NCBI GenBank assembly: GCA_019649035.1
Contig: BMAT01008630.1
Span: 374,206-423,492 of the forward strand
Direction: 5' to 3'
Length of the DNA stretch: 49,287 bases
Origin: Elysia marginata
Lineage: Eukaryota; Mollusca; Gastropoda; Plakobranchidae
Each line of letters opens with the position of its first letter. Position 1 is the stretch's first letter. Below, piece by piece: positions 12,216 to 26,900 of the stretch. Below the pieces are notes generated by a model. That model was not told the origin of the DNA. It ran no database searches and saw only the letters and a list, made by a program, of their open reading frames with translations. The position numbers and the translations under genes were made by a program.

Positions 12216-15200
12216 GTCATGGTGTCTGTCTATCTATTTATCTATCTATTTATCTATCTATCTATTTATCTATCTACCTATCTATGTATCTAACTGACTC
12301 TCTGTCTCTGTATCATCTATATTTCTATCTCTCTATTTATTTATATGTCTTTTCATTTCTCTCCTTCTCTCCCAATCATTGTAAAGCTTAAATGCCTACC
12401 CTGTACTGGTTGGCACTGTCGGAACTGAAGCTCTGCTGGATGTTGATACGACCACTAGCCGAGTCGATGGAGAAGAATTGACCAGCAGACGCATCTCCTC
12501 CAATGATACTATAGGACACTACTCCGTAGGGAGCCTGTGAAAACGGTGGTCCAATCACACAAAGTTAGCAATAACACAACGCAATAATATTAGTGACAGT
12601 TTTGTAAACTTACCAACATAATAGGTTGCCAATAAATTTTCCACAAGTATTGAGCGTCATACGCAATTCAAATAATAAGCACAATGCTAGTAGAAAGTCG
12701 CCGCGAAATCGAATTTTGATATAAAAATAATAAACATAATAATAGGTAATATTATAATGATTATGATATTTTTCTTTTTCTTTTTGCATTGATAAATGTT
12801 TTGTTTCTTTATTTCGTCAAAAAAGTTCCTTTGCTGTTGATTATTCTAAGGTGAGGTTCAGCATAAACGTAAACAATGGTTGTGTACCTGCAGAGTTATT
12901 CTATTAATGTTTAAAATATCAGGTTAGATATATCACGTGTCTCAAAGTAAAGGTTGAAAAAATCTTGTATATTTGTTATCAAAGCTGTAACCCCTAGCTG
13001 TCTTACCGATACATCAGCATCATTAGCGGTGACTTGGATCACAAACGCTCCTGCCACCTGGTTGGAAGCGATGTTCACAGTGTATGGTTCGTTGATGAAG
13101 ATAGGCGGGTTGTCATTGCGGATCACGTTGATGATCACCTGGATATTCTGGCTGACTAGGGATGGACTGCCTCCGTCACGTGCTGCGATGGTCATCTGTG
13201 GGTGTGAGGTGGTTAGAGAGATTTAGAAAAAAAGATAACTATCTTTACGTTAAAAAATATGGTTCTCTCAGGCTTTGCACATTTCCATGCGCAGACCAAT
13301 ACACACCAAAGCATATTCAAGTCACATTTCTGAGCACAAACTACGGGTGCCTCCTAGGAGCCCAAATAATAACATTCTACAAATTTGAAGCACCGCTTGG
13401 TACCCACTTTACACACTGAGGACATTGTTAATAAACTGCTTTCCTAAGGCAATTGCAACATGGGTCATGATTGGGAATCGAAGCCATAAACGCCTGATCA
13501 CGAGTACGAGCAAACCACAGTCCCGCTGTCCCGTTAATTTTTAGTTATCAATAAAGAAATGGGGTGAAATAAGACAGCTTTACTGCATGTTATCAAACCT
13601 TTATGTAGTGTTCAGAATTTTTTGTTTTCTTTAATTTGTTTGTGGCCAATATTCTTGTACATCAGAAACTGATTCCCTTTGTAGATTACTAAATTAATAA
13701 TAATTTTATTTTGTATTACATGGCTATCAGCTATATAAGTTTATAGGTCAAGTAGCAATGAACTTAAGAAAACACATAGTGAATGATTATTTTTGGGGTA
13801 TTAAAGGCAGCTTAGTGTTAATACACTTTTATAACCGCACAAACTTGTGCGTACTGCCGGCTATGCTTGCTGTTTGTGAATTGAGATGTTGCTGGGTTTT
13901 TTTTGTTTGTTTTTTTTTTAATCAAAATCCAATTAAGAAACATGCCACCTTGTCCCTTTTGTCCTTGTCTATTTTTAACATTGAGGGAAAAAACACAGAT
14001 ACCTTTAACCACATCTTCAAAAACGCTAAATGACATATCAGGTAAAACTTACCACATATCGGTTTGCGCTCTCTCCGACCAGGTTCCGTCTGACTGAGAT
14101 CTGACCTAGGCTAGGATCCAGGTAGAAGCGGTCAGCGTCCGCCGCGTTGATGAAGAAATATTCGAGTACGTTGAAAGGTGCCTGGTTAGGATTTAAAAAA
14201 AAGAAACTTTAAAACGCTTTGATGTAAGCAGCGCTACATTTCAATGTATTTCTATTGCCTTGTCTAAGACATTCAGGTCATCAGTGACGTTTTCATGGTA
14301 CTAGACAAGATATAAATTGACCAAACACATCTGCTGCTGCCTGATAAAAAAGTCTATACACTAAACCTAGATGTCCTATACATGGGTATCCCTTGATTAA
14401 GAAACCTTTGAAAATAAGACCTCCCCTCTTACATGACTTAAAATTTGAGGACATCTGCTTTTGAGGTGATATCAATTTAATCCTAAAGTAGGACCCCCCG
14501 TTTATAATGCGTTTTTACCGACAGTTTCAGGTTTGAACGAACGGGTTCAGCTGTATGTATTTTTGTGATATGTGAACTAAGTGTCCTCCCTCATTATTAT
14601 TTTTAATTCTTGTTGATAATTATTTCAAATCTAAATCTTTTGAGATATATGAGAGAAACGTAACAAAAAACTGCCTCATCCAGCATGTCCGTTGTAGGTG
14701 TTACTCACCTGCAGATCGCTATCCGAGGCAGAGATGGGCGTGCCGAACTGAACAATGGTGCCCGGGGCCTGAGTCTCCAGAATGGTAGTCTCGTAAGTAG
14801 CCTGAGTGAACACAGGGGTGAACAGGTTCCTCTGGATGTTTACAGTGACCACAGAGGTGGAGGACAAGCGAGGGGTGCCGCCATCCCGGGCTCTTACTCG
14901 GATCTGTAACAAACAATGGTCAGAGTACATCGAGAATGGTATATTATGATAGGAGAGTGCGGTATTTGGNNNNNNNNNNNNNNNNNNNNNNNNNNNNNNN
15001 NNNNNNNNNNNNNNNNNNNNNNNNNNNNNNNNNNNNNNNNNNNNNNNNNNNNNNNNNNNNNNNNNNNNNNNNNNNNNNNNNNNNNNNNNNNNNNNNNNNN
15101 NNNNNNNNNNNNNNNNNNNNNNNNNNNNNNNNNNNNNNNNNNNNNNNNNNNNNNNNNNNNNNNNNNNNNNNNNNNNNNNNNNNNNNNNNNNNNNNNNNNN

Positions 15201-17865
15201 NNNNNNNNNNNNNNNNNNAGTTATTTGAGGATATCCAAAGCTGCATTTAGATATAAAAATTTACCAAAAAATTTTTGGTTTAAAAATCTGCGTCTTTCAA
15301 ACTTTAAATCCTGAAAAGATGCCACTAATAAGTAAAAAACGAACGCAATTCAAATTTGTCTATATTAACTTTGGCAAGTGTTGAAAAAAATCTACATTAT
15401 GTATATAGATGCATTCAGGAATGACGTATCAACGATCAACTCGCGACAGATTTTAAAAGAAGAAAAAAGAAGTCACAGAAAACTACCTACAAACAAAACA
15501 TTCTGAAGTTGCGTTTCAAGCATTATAATAATAGTTAGGAAATTTTTATAAGTGTTAGGTATGTATGTGTACACTGTTTATAGAGAGCCCCTACCGAGTA
15601 CGTGAGAGTATCCTGGATGATGACTCCCTGGGACAGACTGATCAGACCAGACACAGAGTTGATGGCGAAGATCACCTGGGAGTCGCCGTCACCGATAAGG
15701 TCATAGGTCACTGTGTTGAAAGGTGCCTGGAGGGGGGAGAGGTGCACGAAGTATTGCTCACATAATTTGGTTTATTAAGCACAGATCATTAAGTAAAGAA
15801 ACATATAGAGAAAGAGGATGCTTTTTGCACGTATGAATGGCAACAAAGTCATTGGGTTTTTTTTAATCGTATTTTCATTTGGTCTTTGCGTGAATGATTT
15901 AAAGTTTCTCATAAAGGACTGAATTTTAAAGAGTTATTTATTCAATGTACCTCAGACTTCTTATTAGAAGCTGACGGTTGACTCTTATGTCTGCATTGAA
16001 TATCTGAGAAAGAGAGTGGGCCTTTATGATACTCTCATCAGTACTGAAACGTCTGACTTCTAAGTTAGCCACAACCAGTATTCGATTTTCGTACCCCGAA
16101 AGTACTGGCATATAAATCTAAATCCATATTTTTTGCAGCAATCACAACAGTATCCAAATCCTTGTGTTTTTCAGTGTTCGCACTATTATCCGAATCCATA
16201 GTCTTCAAAGTACTTACACCAGTATTCTAATTTTAAGACTCTACAATACTCACACCAACATCCTAATACCTAGAATCTTAAGTACTCACATCAGTATCCA
16301 AAGCCCTAAACTGTACAATACCGCAACAGTATCCGACCCCCTAGAGCATGTAGTATTCACATCAGTATCCGAATCTTTTAACTCTACAATACTCATCCAA
16401 GTATCCGATACCTTATAACACGTAGTACTCACATCAGTATCCGAATCTCTTGCCTCCACCTCGTACACGGAGAGTCCGATTCCCAGCGTCCGGTTGATGG
16501 TGGTAAAGTAAGGCGTGTTGATAAAGACAGGCGCCTGTCTGTTGCGGATCACGTTCACTGTCACGCGGGCTGGGTTCAGTGACGTCAAAGGAAACGAGCC
16601 CAGGTCAGTAGCAACTACATCAAACTGGAAACACAAAAGGCAGCAAATTATTTCTTTGCCTCACTGTGCTCTTATTCTCTAAGTTTATTTGGGGCATGAG
16701 TAAAAATTTCTGATGTAAGCCCTGTGTTTAGTATAACTGCTGTAAAAAATCAACTTTATTTTGGACAAAGACTTAAAAGTGAAGTGTTTTAGAGGGAATA
16801 CAGCACTAAACTCAGGCTAGAGCAAAATTTTGGTTTGGATCATATGGGCCTGATAATTATAGATTCAAACGTTACGACTCTCCTGGCTCTATAATAAACT
16901 TAAAGTACATGAAATCGAAAGTTTTATGTTGACTTAATACTAGACATGACCAATAAAGGTTATCCCCTGAGGCAAGAATAATAAGATTAAGGCCAGGTTG
17001 GGTATATTTTTAACAAAGCTCATTTTGAAGTAAGAGCGATGGCTGCATCCTTTCGAGTACCAAACAATGCAGTGTTTTTCATTATTGTAGACAAGTAATG
17101 CTGCAACGGGTACATGTTCGACCTTGTAACTTTCATATCTTTATCTGGTTTAAGAGTTTTCCTTTTTTCATATCATGGACAAATTAAAGCTGGACTAAAT
17201 TCTATGAATAGAGCGTTAAACAAATAACTCACGGTGTAAACTTGCGTGGCGAAAGGATCGTTCAGAAGGGACTGGCGTAGGAATATCTCTCCGGTCACAG
17301 AGTCGATGAAGAAATAGTCCTCTCCCTGAGTGTTAAGCCCGTTGTTCCTAAGGGTGTATCTGGTCACGTTGTAAGGGGCCTTGATGTCGGTGGATTTAAA
17401 AAAAAAATGGGCCATCTTTCAATTACGATAAATAATCGACGAGGAAAACACTACTTAGATAAGAATATCTAATTCTATTCGCGCCTTGGGTGTTTTTTTA
17501 TTGTAAGACTATGCTGATCGAGATTCTGGCAATATTGTTGTTACACATAAAACTTAAAATGAAACGTTATGAATGCGAAAAAATACTTTCGTGTACATCT
17601 TCTATGTACATAAAGTGACATAAACTTTAACAATTCTACTATCATAGATCTGAAAACTGTTCTCTGTACCAATAGATGTTAACATTAGAAAAAATACAAA
17701 TACTTAAGCCTTCAATTACAACAACAATAATAATAAGGATAATAATAATAATAGTAACAATAATAATAATAATAACAATAATACTAGGCCCCATAGTGTT
17801 AAAAAATAATAATAACAATAACATAATAATAATATAATCATAAGAGCATTAATAATAACGATACT

Positions 17866-17929
<64 letters not shown>

Positions 17930-20900
17930 TGTAGTAGTAGAAGTAGTAGTAGTAGCAGCAGTGGTAGTAGTGGTAGTAGTAGTAGTAGTAGCAGTAGTAG
18001 TAGTAGTAGTAGCAGTAGTAGTAGTATGATATTAATAGACAACGTTCCATAGCGCCTAGACCCAGGGCCTTATGTTCTAAGCGCAATATAGAACACTTAA
18101 TATAGACACACTGAAGACACTCATGCGATATTATTTAAAACCTACCCTGTTGTCAGCATCTGTGGCTCTAACAGTGAGGAAAGACGAGCCCAGGTCTCGA
18201 GTCTCGAAGATGGTAACCTCGTAACTGGTCTCTACGAACACTGGGGCAAACAGATTTCTCAGCACGTTGATGGTTACCAAGGCAACGGCCGTTTCTGCTG
18301 GGTTGCCGCCATCTTTGGCCTCTACTCGAAGCTGGCAAAGAAAGTGTTACAAATAACTAACGATGACATTAGAGTATCAGTTTGGTAGGGACGTAACAGT
18401 ACACAGTAAATTGCTGTAGTTTTCTCATTGTCTTTTATTCTAATAGGGCAAATCAATATTTTTAAATATTGTAGAAAAAAAGTCGTTTTCTTTTTTGTTA
18501 CTCCATGACTTTTCTAAGTAATAGCTCTGTACGAAACCATATAGTTTGTTTTTTTTTGTTACAGCCAGGAAAATTAGCACATCACCATTAGACTAGAGGC
18601 CTTTCTTTTTGTAAAGACTTTTTAAATTTCAGAACATACATTTTCAAAAGTCTTTATAGTTCTTTCAGAGCATACATACCTAAAAATATATTGCTTGGTT
18701 AACACCGTTTTGTTGTTGTTATTGTTGTTGTTGTTGTTATTGTTGTTCTTGTTGTTAAACTGTTGTTGCTGTTGCTGTTGTTGTATTCTGTAGTGTTGTT
18801 GTTTTTGTTGTTGTTGTTCTGTTTCTCTGGCTCCGGCGTCGAAGTGATAAAGTTTAGAATGTTTCTCATGCCCATCTAAATACCAATAGAATAAAACCTG
18901 ATCTTACCGTGAAGACATCAGCAGTGTCCAGACGGAGGTCACGTGTTACACGGATGTCGCCAGCGTTGTCGATAGAGAAATAGTTTGTGGCAGCCCCGTC
19001 TCCGATAGCTCGCAGTGTCACCTCGTTGAACGGACTCTGTAGTGATATACACAGGACATGATATAAAGGCAATGGGACTTTAGCAACAGTGGTTACCCTT
19101 CTTTGGAAATTAAGAACCAATAATACTAGAGTTTATATTCTAATTTAAACTTAGATAAAAAGAAGGTATTATTTAGTTTCTTTTATTTTATTCATACAGA
19201 ATTAAAAATCTACAACCATTTCATTTTTACATAAAATTGTTTTTAAAATATTTGCCAAACAAACATCATCGTATGGATCAGCATTAATTTTTTTTTCTAG
19301 TATTGACGATTCTGGTTCTAAAAAAGTTGCGCTCCTCTTGTTGAAACCTTATTTCCTATAGACGAATTTCTTGTTATTACGGATGTTTAAAACTGTGGCA
19401 ATTTTCTTCTTATAAAAATTAAAATCAAATAAAATATCAATCACATACCAACTTCATTAGACGAGTCATTCTAAGAGTTACTATGGGGGGGGGGAGCTTT
19501 ATCGCATGTCCTTAGGCCTACTAGATGCCTATCAGTTAATACTTTTTCATATATCTAGGCCTACTAAGCTAGCTAAAAGTTACTATCGAGCTATTTTTAA
19601 TTTATCATAGTTTTTTTTTAATAAAATTACATAATTAGGTAGAGAGCTTAGATTGCGGACTGTAAGTAGATCTATTGATATCCTTAGTGTGTAACTATTC
19701 AAGATACAGGGGATATTTTTACATTTTTTTTACCAGGCTTGTTGTTAGAACTGCTTCTGATTTCCTCTATATTATTACTACTTCTTTTTTTAGCTTAGAA
19801 CCTACAATGACAGAGCTATTCTCGCACTGTCCTAGAAGAATATGCCACTGCTAATCAACATTGTGCAGAGCCTTAGGGCAACGTACCACAGTGTCCGCAT
19901 CGAACACACTGACAGAGAGGATACTGGTAGTCACCGCCTCTGTCTCAGGGATGGTCACGGCGTATGGTGTGTTCACAAACACTGGCGTGTTCTGGTTCCT
20001 GGTTACTGTGATTTGAACCCGCGCCTCCTCAGGAGCTTGTAGGGGCAACACCCCTAGATCTGTGGCGCTGACAAAGAGCTAGAGGGGAAAAAATGGAGTT
20101 TGGGTAAACATGGTGGTCTAGAGAAATTCCACGAACAGAGTTATATTATGGGCAGAGCATTTACTGCAGCTACTGGTATTTTTGGTTTAGAGAATTTTTT
20201 CATTGTAATTTTGAGGGGGTGAAAAGATAGATTGGAAGTTATGTAGGTTTGGTAAAAAAATGAACACAAATACTCCAATAAAAAAGAAGGGGCAGGATCT
20301 ACGAGAAAACCAAGATACTAGAGAGAGTGAGAGACAGAGAGATCAAGACAGATTGACAAACAGGCAGGTGAGCTTACTGAAAGAGAAACACAAAGATAGG
20401 AATATAGTAAGGAAGAAAAGCAAAAGAAGACGGAGTTTAAGACACGAAAAAGAGACATTATTTTGAGAATAAATATAAAGAAGAAGAGAGAGAAAAGAGA
20501 GATGAAGAATTCCACGTTAGTACTCACCTCGTAGAAGGAGTTCTGAACATTGTCGAGAGTGAGCGCTTGTTTCACTGACACCACCCCAGTGACTGAGTCC
20601 ACAAAGAAGAACTGCTCGGCCGCTACGTTAGCTCCCCTTGACGTGAAGCGGATCGTGTTCTGGGGTGGCTACAGCACACACAAAGCAACAAGAGGTAAGG
20701 ATTACATCGATAATTTTGTTTGTTACAATTGAAAAAAAATGGTGCATCATGGAACAGAACCAATAATCCATATTGTGCCCATTACACACGCTTACACTAT
20801 CCATACTCTCATCATATACATTAATGCAAAGCTTATAAACAGTTTCAATAAACAAATATAGCACACGTTGTATACACATTCGCTCATCATATAGCCCAAC

Positions 20901-23900
20901 AAATTTCGCTCGGTATAAGCATGCTTAGGGGACGCAAGACTGGTGAAAGCAATACACCCCAACTGATAAAAACTTTAATGAAAGAAACTTCCATAACTAG
21001 TATAGAAACATAATTCGAAAATTTCACCGTGTCCGGAGTTTTCTTGGATCTCCCATTCACTTTTTTTAAAGAGAGATAAAAAGCAAGACTTCAGTTGTGC
21101 TGACTATTGATGATTGGAAGGTTTAGTCCAAATCACACCGGTATTTCAAAAATTCTGATTTGTTCACGATAATTCAAAACCGAGCCTTGGACATGAGCAT
21201 TGCGCATCGTAATAGTCAATGAGATTCACTTTACACATACAAGACAGTGATGAATATATCAACATTGATAGTTCCCGAAGAACTGTTTTCTGGCATGATT
21301 CGTGTGTTCTGCAATTGCTTTTTATTAAGTTTCTTATTTAAGGGCCAAGAGAACTGATACGCTTTTTAGCCATCTTGTTTGTATTGTCTTGTCAACAAAA
21401 AAAAAGAGAAATATAGAAAATGTTCAACTGAAGTTCAGTAAAGATATTGCAAATAGAGACCCCTAAGTAGAAAGCGGTAGTAGATAGAGGCAGAGACATA
21501 AAAAGAGGGGGTGAAGAAAAGATAAGTGTATATAAACAAATCAAACGTCAGGCTGATAGATAATGAAAACCGAGTCGTTACCCCGGAGTCAGCATCTGTA
21601 GCAGTCACAGTAACCACAGCTGAGCCCAGAGGTGTGGTGTCAGGGATGACCGTTGTGTACAACAGTGGGTTGATCAGGGGTCGGTTCAGATTCCTTAGGA
21701 TAGACACTACCACAACTGTTGTGTTACTGCGAGGCACTGGTGCGCCGTTATCGAATGCTCGGATCCGGATCTACGACAAACAGAACCAAAGTATTACAAA
21801 GACGTTTCTTCTAATATAGAATTGCAGGTGAAAAATTGTGGCTACAAGAAATCAGTTTAGATCCATGTTTGATAAAATAAACAAAATGCACTTAAGATTC
21901 ATATCTAATGCTGTCAGGTAAACACTGCAATATTTTAAATCTTCCATAAAAAAATGAAAATTATTGAAAAGAAAATATTTAACATTTCGTATCTTTGTCT
22001 TTGTCCGGATGCTGGTAGATTTATCGTTATATTTCTCAGTATAAAACATGTTAAACCAGATTATATCGAAGTGTCTATCCATATATATACAAATTAAATG
22101 TAACAAAGAATGTTCAACCATCCACTCTGATTGCCCCCCTTGTGCCCCATGTGCTCACAAAAACACTGTCCGAGGCTGTGGCCAGAGAAGACCGGACACT
22201 AATGACGCCAGTCTGGGAGTTAACTTGGAAGTACACTGGCGCTTCGTCATCGCCAATAATCTCGTAGCTCACTTGTTCAAACGTACCCTGAACAGGAACA
22301 AGAGGACAATAAGAGTAAAACAAACTGGGCTTTCTCAAACATTTAATACAATCGGAAATTTTATTTGAAAAGAGTTTTTAAAAATGTATGTCCTTAGGCC
22401 TCTAAAGGAATAGAGTGAGAGATTGTGCCAACCACCGATGCATCTTAGCATGCACCAATCTAAAAACAGCTCTGGGAGGTACAAAATTAGCTGATCTTTA
22501 TTATACAGAACTTATAGACGTTTTCACCCAAAGCATTGTGTGGAATTTTTTGGGCTGAAAACGTTCTTAAGGACGTACGTTTTGGCTTTTTTGCCACCCA
22601 CTTGCTTTTCTTATTGCTTTCATCTAAGTCTGAAAAAGAATTTTTCAAAGTAATTTAGGAGCATGGTTATTGATTCTTGTTTATTTATTTTTTTAAACAC
22701 TACATTAATCCCTTTCGGGAAATTTGGCTTCGTTACTAAGTACAACTGTGTCTCCATAGAGGAGCGCTACCAATGGCCCAGCAGACAGTACATAATTTAA
22801 AGGCAACTTTTAACCCATGTGAAGGGTGTTGCAGGAGTATATCAGCTGGGCTACCCATTTTGCAGGTGGGTGAACTTGCTTTCCCAAGGCAATTGCAACA
22901 TGGCATGGTCAGGAATCGAACCCGCGACCTCTAGATCTCAAGTCCTATGCGCGAACCACTATGCCTCACTGAGGCCAACTTTTCACACCAATTTTCTTTT
23001 TTATGAGATTTAACTTATTACCAAATTACAGGTTTTCAGTCACCATTCATGTAAAACGTCACCCAAAGATAGGAAACTATAAAATAACAAAAAAATAAAA
23101 ACAATAATAACATTCAAAGATTGAAGACAGCGCCAAGAAAAATAGTAGAGCTGAACAATAATAATAATAAGAAAAAAACATTATCAATCTTTACAACTGT
23201 AGCGGCAACAGAAATACCAACAACCACAAAGACAACGATCAGACTCAAATATGTAGCAACGACACGAAAAAATACACCGCCAACAAAAGAAACGAAACAA
23301 AAGACCGCAACAATAGTTACACCAGCGTTTTATAATCAAAACAGCAACAAAGCTAGAAAATGTAATAACTGTGCGAAGAAAAACAGCAACAATATTAGAA
23401 ACCAATAAAACAGCAAGCACAACAAGTGAACAAGCACAGCTATAAGTCTATTATACTTATAAGATACATTGAACGTGAACGATGAAAATGTTTATGTACG
23501 TGCGTTTTACGATAATGTTGCATATTTACATGAATTTCTAAAATTGGGATAAATAAAAATTCACCTCATCTTATCTTATCTCAATAACCTATACAATCCA
23601 CCTACCACGAGATCAGCATCAGTAGCCGTGACCCTGAAGATGGACTGGCCGACTCCGGTGTTCTCCTGCACTGTGGTGGCGTACGGTGTGTTGATGAACA
23701 CTGGTGTGTTCTGATTACGGAACACATTCACCTGCACAGTAGCCGTCTGGGCAGCTACGTTAGAAGGAACTCCTCTGTCGGCGATTTGGACCAGAACCTG
23801 GCAGCACACACACGGCAGAAAATTGTCAGTAGGGACATTTTTTAGGACCGGTTGTGTACCTTTGTTTTTTAAAAAGTTGGTATTTTGTTAAGTGTGGGAT

Positions 23901-26900
23901 TGCCATCTTACTGGTGTATGGCGAGACAATAAACTTGAAAAATTTATTACCGGAAGATACGATGGACTCACGATAAAATCACAAGTTTTGTAACTATTAA
24001 AATTCCGTACTTTGAGCAAAGAGTTGACTTAAACATGACAAAATGGAACTACGAAACAGAGTAAAGCTTCAGCATGAGATTCCTTTCAAGGTGTTTTTAC
24101 GTTAGTTTTATTTAACTTCAAGGCGGTTATTTGTTCTTTGTTATGTCGCACAGAAACGGCGGTCTTAAGTAAGTCCTCTAACAATAGTCGGCAAACAGCA
24201 AAGTGGTTTTACCGTGTAGAAGCTCTCTGTGTCCTGGAGGAGAGATGATCTCAGTCTGACCTCTCCACTGCTGGGATCAACATTGAAGTAGAAGCTGGCA
24301 TCTCCTTGGCCCACGATGCTGTACTCTATCTCGTTGAAGGGCGCCTATACATGGTATCAAGATGACAAGATATCACTTCAATCCTATAGCAAACACCGAC
24401 AGGAATTTTATCGGGAACGAGATTAGAGCGCAAATTATTGTTCTTTTTTGGAAAATTTCCTCTTCGAAGCCAACTGATTGAGGGCAAGAACGATAATTTT
24501 GCGCTCTTTTCTCATTCTCGATAGTCATAGATGGGCCATATAACTACTGATACGTATTACATGTATTATAATACAAGAAAGAAAAGAGAAAAGCTGGGAC
24601 AAAAAAAAACGCGGTAATGCTATTTGAAAGCTTTCAACAAGCTAAAATTGAATAGCAAACATATTGATTTAAAGATGAAGATGATGATGTTGGTAACAAA
24701 AGTTGAACAAGACAAAAAGTGACAATATTCTTTATAATTATATAATTTGGTTGCGAACCATAAAATATAAACATTTTGTTTCATCTAGCGTATTCCAAAT
24801 GCGCATCTGTGCTTTAAAGAAATATCTGCTAGTACGATTACTTAAACAAAGTTTATCCTTTTAACATATCAACAAAAACCAAAGCTCACAGAGGTATCAG
24901 CATCAGACGCAGTGAGGGCGTAGATCAGATCGGATATACCGATAGTCTCCGGGACACTGCGGGTGACGGTATAACCGGGTGCGCCAGGGTCGACCCAGAC
25001 AGGCGGGGCAAGGTTACGGTTGACGGTCAAGGTCACAACAGCGTACGTGTCACGGGCCGGGTTGCCACCGTCCACTGCTCGGACGAGAATCTGAGGAGGA
25101 GAACACACTGGCGGGTCAGGATGGGCTTGATAAATACATTCACATTTGGTTTGTGCTGCTACTGTTATGGTTACCTCTTCCTTTGTGTTGCGTTATTTGT
25201 ATCTCTTTAAAAAAACAGATATTGTCTTATACTAGGACTAACTTTGCTCTAAAAGCCCGCAGGCCTATTCCATGTTTTGTCGGGGGGGAGGGGGGGGTTC
25301 GAAAACTTGGGGATATGAGGAGACGAACTTTTTTTAAGTTGATTCTTTCATATCTAAGACCCCTATAGTGTCAATTAGAGCTGAATTGGAACTTGAGACA
25401 TTATAGAAAATCGCTATAAAATTAATCGTTCTTTTACGCAATGGATATTTATACATCAATAAGTCAAAGGTACATGTATGTTTACCAACCCCACACTGGG
25501 GTCGCTCGTCATAATTTTCAGTTGTATTGGCCCACTGAGGGGTCACTCGGGCTTAAAGAAAAATCATCATTTTCTTATTTACTCTCCCCAGTTTCAATCT
25601 GTGAAACGATATGATTGTTGTATTTATAATTGCCTAATGTACTGATACTGGTGAAAAGATTCATCAGACGTTAAAAAAAAAAGTTCGTATTAAAACACTA
25701 AAAACATGAAAAACAAAATTAATGTGTCTTTTAAAGCATTATGTTTCTCTTTTTGTAGCGCATTTTGTTGTGCATATCAAAACTTTTTTCTCCAAAAGTC
25801 TGCCTGGAGCACAAAATTTAGTGAAGGGCAAAAGAAAATCAAATGTAATAGAACCGTCTTGATTTAGCGTTTTCCGCTTTGGTATTTGCCCCAGGAGCCG
25901 ACAATCAGCCCACCCAGCTGATCTCTGAATTCCATTAGCCAAAATCTGATTTTTAAAGTAGAGAGCATTAAGCTAGAGAGATCCATGGTGTCTTATTTAC
26001 CCTGTAAAATGAGGCCGCGTCGTTGAAGATGCTGTTCTGTAGGAAGATATCACCAGTCTGGGAGCTGATAGAGAAGAAGTTACTACCGACTTGTCCGCTG
26101 ATGATACTATAGCTGACTAAATTGTATGGTGTCTGGTAGAATAAAAACAACAAAAACAGTGTTAGTCCATACTTATCCTCATCTGTAGCAATGACTTTGA
26201 CTATGTTAGTCAGTTCTTACCACATGGTCTGTATAAGTAACTGTGAATATGCTAGTCAATACTCACCCTTACCCTTAAATCATTATGCTTAACCTTATAT
26301 CACTATTTATGGAAATAACTGTGAATATTTAAGTCGATGCATACCCTTAGATCATTGTCTGTAGCATGGTAGTTAATGCTTACACTTGGCTCACTGTCCT
26401 GAGGTGTAATAGTAACTGTGAATATTTACATCGATGCTTACCCTTAGATCACTGTTTGTACTCTGCAGCAGTAACAGTAACTGTAAAATAATATTTTAGT
26501 CGATGCTTACCCTTAGATCACTGTCTGAAGCAGTAACAATAACTGTGAATATTTACGTCGAAGCTTACACTGAACACTGACTGTAGCATGTTAGTCAATG
26601 CTTACCCTTAGACCACTGTCTGTATCATGTTAGTCGATGCTTACCCTTAGATCACTGACTGTAACAGTGACAATAACTGTGAATATTTACGTCGAAGCTT
26701 ACCCTTAGACCACTGACTGTATCATGTTAGTCAATGTTTACCCTTAGATCACTGACTGTAGCAGTGACAATAACTGTGAATATTTACGTCGAAGCTTACC
26801 CTTAGACCACTGACTGTATCATGTTAGTCAATGCTTACCCTTAGACCATTGTCTGTATCATGTTAGTCGATGCTTACCCTTAGATCACTGACTGTAGCAT

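Noticed and set aside
17716-18086. Open frames rich in Leu, Tyr or Val
   Set aside because: They are six-frame readings of AAT and AGT microsatellites, with no domain and no plausible start or splice context. The same holds for 34140-34472, 12140-12391, 33013-33322 and 48622-48855.
22905-22970. tRNA gene
   Set aside because: The box B-like and box A-like sequences are present, but no cloverleaf with paired acceptor stem can be formed by eye, and the body matches a second genomic copy. A SINE explains it better.
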